DNA from: Maridesulfovibrio salexigens DSM 2638
GTDB lineage: Bacteria; Desulfobacterota; Desulfovibrionia; Desulfovibrionales; Desulfovibrionaceae
Reading direction: 5' to 3'
Length of the DNA: 64,000 nt
Assembly (NCBI RefSeq): GCF_000023445.1
Contig: NC_012881.1
Location: 2,720,501-2,784,500 of the forward strand
The position numbers and the translations under genes are program-made. Of this stretch, positions 34,031-43,386 are shown piece after piece. The notes beneath the pieces were generated by a model that saw only the letters and a list, made by a program, of their open reading frames with translations, made no database searches and was not told the origin of the DNA. Every line of letters starts with the position of its first letter. Position 1 is the first letter of the stretch.

Positions 34031-34066
34031 AAAAAGCACCGTCTACGATAAGACGGTGCTTTTTTT
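34031..34066. terminator. bidirectional terminator after the sigma-54 operon
   Basis: AAAAAGCACCGTCT and AGACGGTGCTTTTTTT form a 12-bp-plus stem with a 6-base loop. It ends the plus-strand operon and the minus-strand gene 34065-34937. Confidence 0.9.
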
Positions 34067-34937
34067 AATTTTTAGTCAGGGCATCTTCAAACCCGGCCTT
34101 GTAATCCCGCTCAAAGAATGCGTTGAACTGCTTCGGAGTCCATCGCTGCAATATTTTTCTGTGCTCACCGGACCGGATAACACTCTCTAAAACAGAATCT
34201 ATTTCAGCTATGACCTTACGCCCCCACTCTGTCTTAGGGACGGCATAGTATCCATAAATAGGTTTAACCGGTATTTCCAGACAAGGAACGATATCGATCT
34301 GTTCTGCAAGATTGGAATCACTCAAGATAAAATCGGCTATAAGCGGCCCGGCAAAAAAGAAATCAATTCTCTCTAAGGCCAGCAATTCCATCAACTTGTC
34401 AAAGTCGTTCGAAGAGAAAGCCCGACCTTTGCTGTGAATATGGTCGAAAACCAGAGATTCTAAATCGCCGTAGTCAATTCCTTTCACGTAGCCAAATCGG
34501 TATCCGGAATCACTTAATGCAGCTTTTGCTCTAAATTGACCGTTTGAATTTAGATATTTACCGTCTCCTTTTCGGATGACAGCCAATATAGTCCATGTCA
34601 TCCGGCAGGGTAGCTTAGTGTAATAAAGATTTTCTTCGCGTGAAGGAGTTTTGAGAACTCCGCTAAGAATCCAGTTACGTCCTTCCCGGACAGACTGAAA
34701 TATCTTAAGTGGTGAAGCGGCAATTGTCTGGTGTCCATAGTCAGGCATCTGCGATTGCAACAAGACACCGAGCTCTGGACCTATTCCTGTAAAATGACCG
34801 TCTTCATGGGATATGCTAAGGGGAGGGATATTAAAGTAAGGCCAGTATACATCACTTTTAGCCTGAACTTTTGCGGCAAGTCCGAATACATATAAAAACA
34901 ATGAAATAATGATTGATAAACGCTTATCAGACAACAT
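34065..34937 (-). CDS. solo periplasmic solute-binding protein (SBP_bac_3-like)
   Basis: This protein of about 290 residues has a signal peptide (LSIIISLFLYVFGLAAKVQA) and a type-II periplasmic-binding fold. Motifs seen are PPLSISHEDGHFTGIGPEL, YGYVKGIDYGD-like text and a C-terminal helix with HRKILQRWTP. No permease or ATPase gene is adjacent, so it may be a solo sensor-type protein or work with a distant transporter. GGAGG lies 11 bases before the ATG at 34937; a TTG at 34943 is an alternative start. Confidence 0.8.
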   Translation of the reverse strand: MLSDKRLSIIISLFLYVFGLAAKVQAKSDVYWPYFNIPPLSISHEDGHFTGIGPELGVLLQSQMPDYGHQTIAASPLKIFQSVREGRNWILSGVLKTPSREENLYYTKLPCRMTWTILAVIRKGDGKYLNSNGQFRAKAALSDSGYRFGYVKGIDYGDLESLVFDHIHSKGRAFSSNDFDKLMELLALERIDFFFAGPLIADFILSDSNLAEQIDIVPCLEIPVKPIYGYYAVPKTEWGRKVIAEIDSVLESVIRSGEHRKILQRWTPKQFNAFFERDYKAGFEDALTKN

Positions 34938-35010
34938 AACCAAAAACTCCTCCCAAAATCCACCTTATCCATGCAGATAATAATAGATAAAAAGAGGAGT
35001 TCAATGATTC

Positions 35011-35850
35011 TTAAGATAATTCTTTATCAATCAATTCCTGATTCAACCCTACAATGGTTATTCCGTACTTATCAGCAAACTGAACAGATTCATCAAGATC
35101 GAAAAAGAGGCTTTTACCTGCCTCAACGCCTAAACAAGTAGCGCCAAGTTCTTTCATCCCTTGAATGGTTTTGAGGCCGATTGAGGGCATATCCACCCTT
35201 TTCTCTTGTCCGGGCTTGAATACCTTAACTATACAGCATCCTTTGCCACCAAGCTCGCAGCCACGCTTAACTGCGGCATCAGTTCCTTCTATAGCCTCTA
35301 CAGCAGTAACTATCCCTTCACGAACGACCACACACTGACCGATATCAAGCCGACCTAGCTCGCGGGCTATCTTCCATCCGAAGGCAAGATCACCGCTTTC
35401 GACATCATTGGGCTTACGCTTAGTCAAAAAGCCTGATGGAGTGAGCAAATCAGGCGCGTATTCATGAGGACCGACCACTTCCATACCTTCAACTTCAAAC
35501 TCACTGGCAATGGCCCTGAGCAGGACATCATCACCTTTGGTAGCCAGCTTGAAAAGCAGCTTGGCTGCACGGAAGTCCGGGCGGATATCAAGAGCCTTCG
35601 GCTTATTGATAGTCCCGGCCATAACGACCTTGCTGACACCATTATTCTTGAAAAAAGAAATCAGCTTGTTCAGTTGTCCAAGCTTAAGCTCTACAGAAGC
35701 ATCAGTATATTCACTGACTTCAAAATTTGAATGACCTTTAAAAAAAACAGCCACAACACGATTTCCCTGTGCTGCGGCTCCTTTTGCAACCAGGAGGGGG
35801 AATTGTCCCCCTCCGGCAATAAGACCAATTGTCTCAGTATTATTTGTCAT
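35011..35850 (-). CDS. lpxI: UDP-2,3-diacylglucosamine pyrophosphatase LpxI
   Basis: This 279-residue enzyme cleaves UDP-2,3-diacylglucosamine to lipid X in lipid A synthesis and is the LpxI type that replaces LpxH. The N-terminal IGLIAGGGQFPLLVAKGA, the middle VMAGTINKP, and the C-terminal IKVFKPGQ-like VKVFKPGQEKRVDMPSIG, GVEAGKSLFFD fit. It is the last gene of the envelope operon, 1 base after lpxA stops. Confidence 0.93.
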   Translation of the reverse strand: MTNNTETIGLIAGGGQFPLLVAKGAAAQGNRVVAVFFKGHSNFEVSEYTDASVELKLGQLNKLISFFKNNGVSKVVMAGTINKPKALDIRPDFRAAKLLFKLATKGDDVLLRAIASEFEVEGMEVVGPHEYAPDLLTPSGFLTKRKPNDVESGDLAFGWKIARELGRLDIGQCVVVREGIVTAVEAIEGTDAAVKRGCELGGKGCCIVKVFKPGQEKRVDMPSIGLKTIQGMKELGATCLGVEAGKSLFFDLDESVQFADKYGITIVGLNQELIDKELS

Positions 35851-35851
35851 A

Positions 35852-36655
35852 CTATTTAGAACCGTGTCCGGCAGAGGTTACCCCCCTTTTGCTGGAACGG
35901 ATAAATTCAATGAGGTTCAATACTTCAGGAATTTCTGCAAACTGCTCTTCAGCTGCAACCAAGGCATCCTTACGGGGCATTTCAGAACGGAAAATAAGCT
36001 TGTACGCCTTTTTAAGGGCATTACAGGTCTTGGCAGTAAAACCGTTTCTTCTCAACCCGATTGAGTTCGGGCCCTGCAATGCACCGCGAACACCGGTTGC
36101 AATCATATATGGGGGAACATCCTGCCCAAAACCGGACATGGCCCCCACGAAAGCATAATCACCGATACGCACAAACTGATGAATCCCGGACATACCGCCG
36201 ATAGTAACGTAGTTACCAACATCAATGTGTCCGGCAAGGTTGGCAGAGCTGGCCATGATTACATGGTCGCCCAGCACGCAGTCATGAGCAACGTGGGTGT
36301 ATGCCATGAGCATGCAGTTACTACCGATAACAGTACTTTCGCGACCGATATTAACACCGGTTGCGCGATGGACTGTAGCATACTCACGGAAGATATTGTT
36401 ATCGCCGATTTCTACCCAAGTCTCCTCGCCGGTAAAGCCGAGGTGCTGGGGCAGACCACCGAGAACAACACCGCTATCAAGGGTATTCCCATTTCCCATA
36501 CGGGTGAATGACTTAATCTGAACATTCGCGTCAAGACTGCAGTTATCACCGATAATGGTGTTCCCTTCAATAATGCAGAAAGGACCGATCTTAACATTTT
36601 CTCCCAGCTGCGCACCGGAATCAACGATAGCGGTGGGATGAATTTCAGTAGCCAC
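35852..36655 (-). CDS. lpxA: UDP-N-acetylglucosamine acyltransferase LpxA
   Basis: This 267-residue left-handed beta-helix enzyme puts the first acyl chain on UDP-GlcNAc. Hexapeptide repeats run from residue 7 to about 185. HPTAIVDSGAQLGENVKIGPF and ANLAGHIDVGNYVTIGGMSGIHQFVRIGD-type repeats are seen, with the catalytic His in YTHVAHDCVLGDH. A helical C-terminal domain follows. It overlaps fabZ by one base. Confidence 0.96.
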   Translation of the reverse strand: MATEIHPTAIVDSGAQLGENVKIGPFCIIEGNTIIGDNCSLDANVQIKSFTRMGNGNTLDSGVVLGGLPQHLGFTGEETWVEIGDNNIFREYATVHRATGVNIGRESTVIGSNCMLMAYTHVAHDCVLGDHVIMASSANLAGHIDVGNYVTIGGMSGIHQFVRIGDYAFVGAMSGFGQDVPPYMIATGVRGALQGPNSIGLRRNGFTAKTCNALKKAYKLIFRSEMPRKDALVAAEEQFAEIPEVLNLIEFIRSSKRGVTSAGHGSK

Positions 36656-37119
36656 TACATGGACTCCTTGTCTACAATTGCTGCGGAGACTTCACCCTGA
36701 GCGGCGACTTCACCATCAACAGTTGCAACACATTTCATTTTCCAAATGTGCATTTTACGTTTTACATCGCTGATTTCGAGCACAAGTTTGTCTCCGGGCA
36801 CAACAGGCCTGCGGAATTTCACCTTGTTGATTCCGGTAAACAGGAAAACCTTGTCTTCGGTATCAACTTCATCTGTGCTGAGAACAATGATTCCGCCAGC
36901 CTGAGCCAGAGCTTCCACAATGAGCACTCCGGGCATAACCGGAAGACCGGGAAAATGACCCTGAAAAAAAGGCTCGTTCATGGTTACGTTTTTATATGCC
37001 CTGATGGACTCGCCGGGAGTGATTTCTTCCACACGGTCAACGAGCAAAAAAGGATAGCGGTGGGGAAGCATCCCCATAATCTTTTTAATATCGATAATAT
37101 CAGGAGTTGAATTACTCAC
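36655..37119 (-). CDS. fabZ: 3-hydroxyacyl-ACP dehydratase FabZ
   Basis: This 154-residue hot-dog enzyme removes water from 3-hydroxyacyl-ACP. The catalytic His is in LPHRYPFLLVDRV and the Glu in GHFPGLPVMPGVLIVEALAQ. The length is normal. It lies between lpxD (1-base gap) and lpxA (1-base overlap) in the canonical lpxD-fabZ-lpxA order, where it competes with LpxA for 3-hydroxyacyl-ACP. Confidence 0.97.
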   Translation of the reverse strand: MSNSTPDIIDIKKIMGMLPHRYPFLLVDRVEEITPGESIRAYKNVTMNEPFFQGHFPGLPVMPGVLIVEALAQAGGIIVLSTDEVDTEDKVFLFTGINKVKFRRPVVPGDKLVLEISDVKRKMHIWKMKCVATVDGEVAAQGEVSAAIVDKESM

Positions 37120-37120
37120 T

Positions 37121-38149
37121 TTAATCTTCCTTGCTTAATTCTGCTTCCAATGCCTTGATACGCTTTTCCAAAGCAGACATTTTTTTAGCCATATCAGGCA
37201 GTTTACGATGGTAAATAGAAGATCTCAAAAAATTGCCCTTCTCAAGAAGCGGAGAACCGGCACCCATGAATCCGGCCGGGACATCATTTGTAACTCCAGC
37301 CTGAGCTCCGATAACCGCACCGTCACCGATCTTGATGTTATCCACAAGGCCAGCCTGAGCAGCAAGGACAACGCCTTTACCAAGCTTGGTGCTGCCGGCA
37401 ACACCGGACTGCGAAATAACAAGGCAATCTTCGCCGGTCGTTACGTTATGTGCGATCTGGACAAGGTTATCAATCTTGGAACCTGCTCCGATTCTGGTGA
37501 CATCTAAAGCCGCCCTGTCAACACAGGCATTAGCTCCGATTTCAACCTGATCCTGAAGCTCTACAGTTCCAATCTGGGGAATTTTCATATGCTTCCCGGA
37601 AACCTGGGCATATCCGAAACCATCGCCACCGATGACTGCTCCGGGCTGAACAATACACCCGGTACCAATAACGGTACCGGCCATGATAGAGCAATTGGGA
37701 TAAATTATACATCCCGGTCCCAGTACAACATCTTCGCCGATATAAGCACCGGCGAAAACTTTGCAATTGGGACCTATTTTGGCTCCCTTGCCTATGAAGG
37801 CAAACGGATAAACCGTTGCGCTGTCATCGACATCCGCTTCATGGTGAATAAAGGCTAACTCATGGATTCCTTCCAGACACCCCTGAGGACGTGCAAAAAC
37901 GTGCATAGCCTTGGCCAAATCCATGTAAGGATTCTCGCTGATAAGCGCGGACTCAACCTGATCGGCGTACTTTTCCTCAAGTACAATCGCTCCGGCCTTG
38001 GTAACCGCAAGCGCAGATTCATACTTTGCATTAGCCAGAAAAGACAGCTCAGTAGGACCAGCCAATTCCAAGGTGTTCAAACCTGAAATTTCCTTATCCT
38101 TCCCAGCCATCTTAAGGCCGATTAGACCAGCAAGTTCTGAAAGTAGCAT
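37121..38149 (-). CDS. lpxD: UDP-3-O-acylglucosamine N-acyltransferase LpxD
   Basis: This 342-residue enzyme adds the second acyl chain in lipid A synthesis. It has an N-terminal uridine-binding domain (1-100) and hexapeptide repeats (100-300), with GGDGFGYA and the catalytic His region [12 protein letters not shown]-terminal coiled helix ([19 protein letters not shown]) is typical. It follows skp by 6 bases. Confidence 0.96.
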   Translation of the reverse strand: MLLSELAGLIGLKMAGKDKEISGLNTLELAGPTELSFLANAKYESALAVTKAGAIVLEEKYADQVESALISENPYMDLAKAMHVFARPQGCLEGIHELAFIHHEADVDDSATVYPFAFIGKGAKIGPNCKVFAGAYIGEDVVLGPGCIIYPNCSIMAGTVIGTGCIVQPGAVIGGDGFGYAQVSGKHMKIPQIGTVELQDQVEIGANACVDRAALDVTRIGAGSKIDNLVQIAHNVTTGEDCLVISQSGVAGSTKLGKGVVLAAQAGLVDNIKIGDGAVIGAQAGVTNDVPAGFMGAGSPLLEKGNFLRSSIYHRKLPDMAKKMSALEKRIKALEAELSKED

Positions 38150-38155
38150 AAGGTC

Positions 38156-38683
38156 CTACTTTTTGCCTGCTCTGTAGGCACGGTTCATTTCAAGCATAAG
38201 CTGATTGGTAATATCGATGGTTTCATCAACGTAGAGAAAACCGGAAGATTTCTTATCGTAAATTGCGGTATAACCGTTCTTTTTACCGTATTCATTTACG
38301 ACCTTCTGGAGAAGTTCGAGAACGGGAGTTCCTACCTTTTTCTGTTCCATCTGCATCTTACGCTGGGTAGCCTGAGTCATATCCTGAAAATCTCTTACCT
38401 TACGCTTGAACTCAAGCTCTTTATCCTGCTTGGCTTCAAGGGAGAGAACAAGACTCTGCTTCTGGAGGGCCTGCTTGAGGCTTTCCAGTTCCTTCTGCTT
38501 GGTTTCAAGCTGTTTTTTTGCAGACTCAAATTTCTTTTCCATTTTTTTCTGAGCGTCCTGACCAATTTCGGAATCTTTGATCAGTTTAGCCATGGAAGTA
38601 ACTGCAATCTTCTGGGGAGCGGCAAACGCCGGAGTCTGAAAAGCAAAAACCAGAACCAAAACTGCAAAAAGAATTCTACGCAT
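38156..38683 (-). CDS. Skp/OmpH-type periplasmic chaperone
   Basis: This 175-residue protein has a signal peptide (ILFAVLVLVFAFQTPAFA) and the OmpH pattern: IAVTSMAKLIKDSEIG near the N-terminus of the mature chain, a long charged coiled coil (KKMEKKFESAKKQLETKQ) and a C-terminal YTAIYDKKSSGFLYVD. Skp holds outer-membrane proteins for BamA, whose gene is just upstream. A hairpin at 38728-38750 lies between them. Confidence 0.92.
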   Translation of the reverse strand: MRRILFAVLVLVFAFQTPAFAAPQKIAVTSMAKLIKDSEIGQDAQKKMEKKFESAKKQLETKQKELESLKQALQKQSLVLSLEAKQDKELEFKRKVRDFQDMTQATQRKMQMEQKKVGTPVLELLQKVVNEYGKKNGYTAIYDKKSSGFLYVDETIDITNQLMLEMNRAYRAGKK

Positions 38684-38727
38684 TTAAAATTACTCCTTAT
38701 AATTCCTATCTAATAATCAGGCGAAAA

Positions 38728-38750
38728 GGCATGCCGAAAACCGGCATGCC
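38728..38750 (-). terminator. hairpin between bamA and skp
   Basis: GGCATGCCG (38728-38736) pairs with CGGCATGCC (38742-38750), followed on the minus strand by CTTTTCG. It is a weak terminator or processing site inside the envelope operon and could lower expression of skp-lpxI relative to bamA. Confidence 0.6.
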
Positions 38751-38779
38751 CTTCGTTTACATTAATATGTTTAATTCTG

Positions 38780-41494
38780 CTAGAAGAACTGTCCCATAGA
38801 GAATTCAATCTTATGTCTTGAGCTGTCTTCGAGCTTATCAAGTCCGTAACCGTACTCTACCCTGATCGGTCCCATGGGGGAGAACCAGCGAATTCCGGCA
38901 CCGATACTCTTATACATACCGAGGAAGAGTTCTTTTCCATCTTCCTGCTTGGTATCATGGAAGAAGCTCTGTCCATCATCCCAAGAGTTACCTATATCGA
39001 AGAAACCAACACCGACGAGGCCAAGCTCTTCATTAATGGGGAACAGAAGTTCAAAGTTCATGTAGAACATCTTGTTACCACCGATTCGGTCATTGGAGTC
39101 TTTGTCACGGGGTGAGATTTCACGGCTGTCATAACCACGTACGTTGTTAATACCACCAAGGTAAAAACGTTCGAAGACAGGCATCTCGCCACCGCCGAAG
39201 TTATCGTGGATAAAACCGGCACTACCTTTCCAGTGGAAGACCAGATCCCAGAACACCGGAGTAAAGTAGTTGGAGTCGAAGGTATACTTAACGAAAGAGT
39301 CATCACCCAGAAGGACACCCCCCCCCATCTCAACAACCAAGTTGTTAACAGTACCAGTAGAAGGGTTGAACGCTTTATTGGTAGTATCGCGTTTAACACC
39401 TGCGGTAATTACACTTGACCAGTTGTCGCCTTCAATATCTTTGATTGACTGCGCCGCGGTATCTGCAACTTCTGAAATAGTATAGAAGTCCAAGCGGTAG
39501 TTGGTATAGAAATTAGTGTATTCACCGAGCGGATAACCGGCAGAAACAACGCCACCGATAGTCTGTTTGTCATAATCGGTATAGTCGTCGTTACGCCAAT
39601 AGGTGTTAAAACCACCGCCCCAGAGAGTGTCATTGATGCGAGGATCGTAGAAACTCAAACCATAACTGATTGTCTTGGAGCTCCAACCACCGTTAAGAGA
39701 GAATTCCATACCGCGACCGAAAAGGTTGCGCTCGGTAATCTTGGCAGAAACAAAGACACTGTCGGAAGTGGAGTAACCAATACCACCACTGACCATACCG
39801 GTGTTTTTATCCTTAACCTTGACCTTGAGGTCCATCTCACCGGGGTCACCGGTAGGAATAGGTTCGATATCAACTTCACTGAAGTAGTCCAGCTTATTCA
39901 AACGGACGATAGAACGCTGCAGTTTGGAACCACTGAACTGGTCGCCGTCCGCAAGACGCATTTCGCGCAGAATAACGTTATTTCGGGTCTTGGCGTTGCC
40001 TTCGATAATAACTCTGCGGATATGAACCTTCTGGCGCTTAGAAACGATGAAGGTGATATCCACGGCCTTTTCATCAGTGTGCTGATCGAACTTGATGTTG
40101 GCATCAGCATATGCATAACCGTAGTTGGAATAAAAATCTGCAATCGCTTTCATATCCTCACGCAGGAGGGAACGATCCAGGTATTCACCGCCGTCAGACA
40201 TATCGTCAGCAGTGACAAGTTCACGAAGGCGGGATTTTTTAACAATCAGGTCACCCTGAAAACTAACTTTACCGACTTTATAGCGGTCACCTTCTTCTAC
40301 TTTAAAAGTAACGTAAATGCCGTCTTCCTGAATATCCAGTTCGGGCTCGCCGACCTTGGCATCAATGAAGCCACGGTTACCGTAATAAGCAAGGATAGCA
40401 GCAGCGTCACGTTCTAAAAGCTCTTCTTTAAGAACACCGGTTTTGGTGAACCAGGAAAGCCAGCCCCTCTCAGTCAGGGCCAACTGGTCTTTAACTTCAT
40501 CAGGATCAAGCTGTTTTGCTCCCTCGATCTTAATACCTTCAATGTAAAGCTTCTTGCCTTCATTAATATTAAGATTCAAGCGGGCCTGTGCGCCTTCACC
40601 CTCGATATTGTAATCGATTTTGGCATTGTAATACCCTTCCTTGCGGTACATTTCACGCAGGGTGTTCAAGTCATCGGAAAGAACCTTCGGGTTCATGACC
40701 GCGCCTTTTTTGGTATTTACAGCAGCCAGAATATCTTCGGCATCAATAGCATCTTCACCCTTAACAGAAATAGCCTGAATGCGCGGCCTTTCCTTAACGT
40801 CAAAGATAATCTGCTTACCACCGGGCACATCGGTAACCTTGACTTTTACATCGTCAAAGTAGCCGAGAGCATAAATATTTTTGAGGTCTGAGTTGATTTT
40901 GGAGGGAGTGTAGATATCACCGGTCTTGATATTAGTACGCATCAGAATAACGTCTTTATCAAGAACACGACAGCCACGAACTACAATGTCAGCAATCTTA
41001 TCCTGACTGAGCAATTCCAGCTTCATCTTGGAAACAAGCTCATCAACGGCAGGCAGAAGGTTGATCAACCCTTTTTTAGTAACAAAAAGAGGAACCGCCG
41101 GCTTCATGCCGAACGCTTCAACGAGGCGGACATCAAGGCTCAAGTCTTCTCCGATCTGGCTGAAACTGCCGTATACGGAATACCCCGCACCGGACAGAAG
41201 GGCCATATCTTTAGCAGCCTGAATGTTTAAAAATTCGTATCCCTGCTCATCGACAAGCCCCATGACCTTTTTCTGATCAACCACGCGGAATCCTGCTTCG
41301 CGCAATCTGTCTGAAAGAAGAGTGGGTAAACTGTCTTTGAGATATTGTGTATCAGCGTCAGCATTAACTTCAAAAGGAAGTACGGCAATAATAATACCTG
41401 AAGCATCTTCAGCATGAGCCTTGCTTGCTCCGAAATTAATCAGAAAAGCAAAAGTTGCCGCAATCAGTAAAAGCAGAATTCTAGTTCTGGGCAT
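38780..41494 (-). CDS. bamA: outer-membrane assembly protein BamA with extra N-terminal domain
   Basis: This protein of about 904 residues inserts beta-barrel proteins in the outer membrane. A signal peptide is followed by a domain of about 120 residues (IIIAVLPFEVNADADT, LSDRLREAGFRVVDQ) that resembles TolB-N/FlgO-like domains and is absent from E. coli BamA. Five POTRA domains fill about residues 155-545 and a 16-strand barrel the rest, ending in FSMGQFF with the terminal Phe. The barrel has the GRGMEFSLNGG opening and the RGYDSREISPRD loop. The ATG at 41494 has GGAG 8 bases upstream and overlaps lolD by 14 bases. Confidence 0.93.
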   Translation of the reverse strand: MPRTRILLLLIAATFAFLINFGASKAHAEDASGIIIAVLPFEVNADADTQYLKDSLPTLLSDRLREAGFRVVDQKKVMGLVDEQGYEFLNIQAAKDMALLSGAGYSVYGSFSQIGEDLSLDVRLVEAFGMKPAVPLFVTKKGLINLLPAVDELVSKMKLELLSQDKIADIVVRGCRVLDKDVILMRTNIKTGDIYTPSKINSDLKNIYALGYFDDVKVKVTDVPGGKQIIFDVKERPRIQAISVKGEDAIDAEDILAAVNTKKGAVMNPKVLSDDLNTLREMYRKEGYYNAKIDYNIEGEGAQARLNLNINEGKKLYIEGIKIEGAKQLDPDEVKDQLALTERGWLSWFTKTGVLKEELLERDAAAILAYYGNRGFIDAKVGEPELDIQEDGIYVTFKVEEGDRYKVGKVSFQGDLIVKKSRLRELVTADDMSDGGEYLDRSLLREDMKAIADFYSNYGYAYADANIKFDQHTDEKAVDITFIVSKRQKVHIRRVIIEGNAKTRNNVILREMRLADGDQFSGSKLQRSIVRLNKLDYFSEVDIEPIPTGDPGEMDLKVKVKDKNTGMVSGGIGYSTSDSVFVSAKITERNLFGRGMEFSLNGGWSSKTISYGLSFYDPRINDTLWGGGFNTYWRNDDYTDYDKQTIGGVVSAGYPLGEYTNFYTNYRLDFYTISEVADTAAQSIKDIEGDNWSSVITAGVKRDTTNKAFNPSTGTVNNLVVEMGGGVLLGDDSFVKYTFDSNYFTPVFWDLVFHWKGSAGFIHDNFGGGEMPVFERFYLGGINNVRGYDSREISPRDKDSNDRIGGNKMFYMNFELLFPINEELGLVGVGFFDIGNSWDDGQSFFHDTKQEDGKELFLGMYKSIGAGIRWFSPMGPIRVEYGYGLDKLEDSSRHKIEFSMGQFF

Positions 41495-42164
41495 ACAGTT
41501 CTCCGGAACGCAACTCAAGCCGGCGTTTCATAACCCCGGCCAAATCCATATTGTGTGTCACAACGATGAGCGTCATTCCAAGCTCTTCATTAAGGGAAGC
41601 CAGCATTTCTCCGACCATCTTCCCTGTCTTCTCATCCAAGTTACCGGTAGGCTCATCAGCAAGCAGGACCTTAGGTTTAAGGAGGATAGCACGCGCTATG
41701 GCAGCACGCTGCCTCTCGCCTCCGGACAGAGTCGTCACCCTGTGATCAATCCTGTTTTGCAACCCTACCAGCCCAAGGGCTTCACGGGCCATATCAGAGG
41801 CTTCCCCCTGACCTATGCCTGCCATCATGGCAGGAAGAGCAACATTTTCCAGAGTGGTAAACTCCGGAAGAAGGTGATGAAACTGAAAAACAAAACCGAT
41901 TCCCCTGTTCCTCACTTCGGCCCGTTTCTCAGGTGTCATATCATTAATATTCATTCCCGCAAAATGGATATTTCCACCGGAAGCGGTATCCAAGGTGCCG
42001 AGAATATGAAGCAACGTAGTTTTGCCGGACCCTGATGCCCCGAGAATAGCAAGGGACTCGCCGGAATCAACCGTGAGGTTGATATGATCCAGAATCCGCA
42101 CAGTCTCAGTCGGTCCTTCGTATTCTTTTACGACATCGGTAAGTTCGTAAAGCAAATTACTCAT
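41481..42164 (-). CDS. lolD: lipoprotein-releasing ABC ATPase LolD
   Basis: This 227-residue ATPase powers release of lipoproteins from the inner membrane. The Walker A is GASGSGKTTLLH, the Q-loop FVFQFHHLLPEFTTLENV (typical of LolD), the signature LSGGERQRAAIARA and the Walker B VLLADEPTGNLDE. It overlaps lolC by 8 bases. Confidence 0.96.
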   Translation of the reverse strand: MSNLLYELTDVVKEYEGPTETVRILDHINLTVDSGESLAILGASGSGKTTLLHILGTLDTASGGNIHFAGMNINDMTPEKRAEVRNRGIGFVFQFHHLLPEFTTLENVALPAMMAGIGQGEASDMAREALGLVGLQNRIDHRVTTLSGGERQRAAIARAILLKPKVLLADEPTGNLDEKTGKMVGEMLASLNEELGMTLIVVTHNMDLAGVMKRRLELRSGELYAQN

Positions 42165-43386
42165 ACCTTAAAGCCTGCGCCGGTTCCAGAGCAGCTGCCT
42201 GTTTTGCAGGATACAAAGTAGCCAGAAAACAAAGCGAAAACGCTGCAACACCGATAATTGTCAAATCCATCCAATCCATCCTGATGGGCAGATAGTCCAC
42301 CGGATAAACATTACTGGGCAGCTTGATGAACTGATACTTTTTAAGCAAAAGCGCCACCGGTATACCTATCAGATACCCGATGGTTGTTCCGATCAATCCG
42401 ATCAAAGTTCCCTGCAACATAAAAATTCTTCTAATACTCCCGGAAGTCGCTCCCATAGACATCAAAACAGCAATATCCTTGGTTTTCTGCATGACCAGCA
42501 TAACCAAGGTAGTGATAATGCTGAATGAACCGACCATGACAATCATTGCCAGAATGATGAACATGGCTGTCTTTTCAAGCTTGAGAGCAGCAAACAGGTT
42601 GGAATTCATTTCCTGCCAATTCCTGATTTGCACCGGATAACCGGCAAGCTCTCTATCCAGAAGTTTACCTATGTTATCAACTGCATATACGTCTGCGAGA
42701 CGAATTTCAAGGCCGGAAACAAAATCCCGCTTAAATCCAAGCAGTTTCTGGGCAGAAGTATTGCTGATGTAAGCCAGTGAAGAATCATACTCATACATTC
42801 CTGTACGGAAGATTCCACCAACCTTAAATACCCTGACTTTCGGGGTAAACCCAGCAGCTGTGCGTGTACCGGAAGGAGATAACAAGTTCACTGTATCGCC
42901 AAGAACAAGTCCGAGGCGACGTGCCAGCTGATTTCCTATTACAATTTCCGGGAGTTTGCCATCTTTAGACAGACTGTCAACACTTCCGGAAAGCATATCA
43001 CCGGGAAGACTGAGTACGCCTTTAGCGGTTTCAGCATCGACACCTCTAAGGACAACTCCTTTTACACCGCCGCTACTGGAAAGCATGACCTCAGAATAGA
43101 TAAAGGGCGTTACACCTGTAACGCCCGGAATCTTTTCAATTCTATCGGTCATGTGATGGTAGTTTTCAAGCGTGCCGTCATATGCGGTCACGATTACGTG
43201 GGCATTAACTCCGAGAATTTTATCGCGGAGATCGGTTGAAAAACCGTTCATAACCCCTATCACCACAATCAGGGCTGCTACGCCCAAAGCAACGCCGCAC
43301 ACGGCAAAAAGAGATATAACTGAGATGAAGTTATTCTTTCTCAGTGTAAAGAGGTATCTCAGTGCGACGAAGAGTTCAAACTTCAT
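42157..43386 (-). CDS. lolC: lipoprotein-releasing permease LolC/LolE
   Basis: This 409-residue permease is the membrane partner of LolD. The N-terminal FELFVALRYLFTLRKNNFIS and SLFAVCGVALGVAALIVVIGVMNGF are family hallmarks. A periplasmic domain (about 45-260) is followed by three helices (MFIILAMIVMVGSFSIITTLV). Only one permease is present, so it likely works as a homodimer. It overlaps lysS by 4 bases. Confidence 0.94.
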   Translation of the reverse strand: MKFELFVALRYLFTLRKNNFISVISLFAVCGVALGVAALIVVIGVMNGFSTDLRDKILGVNAHVIVTAYDGTLENYHHMTDRIEKIPGVTGVTPFIYSEVMLSSSGGVKGVVLRGVDAETAKGVLSLPGDMLSGSVDSLSKDGKLPEIVIGNQLARRLGLVLGDTVNLLSPSGTRTAAGFTPKVRVFKVGGIFRTGMYEYDSSLAYISNTSAQKLLGFKRDFVSGLEIRLADVYAVDNIGKLLDRELAGYPVQIRNWQEMNSNLFAALKLEKTAMFIILAMIVMVGSFSIITTLVMLVMQKTKDIAVLMSMGATSGSIRRIFMLQGTLIGLIGTTIGYLIGIPVALLLKKYQFIKLPSNVYPVDYLPIRMDWMDLTIIGVAAFSLCFLATLYPAKQAAALEPAQALRYE

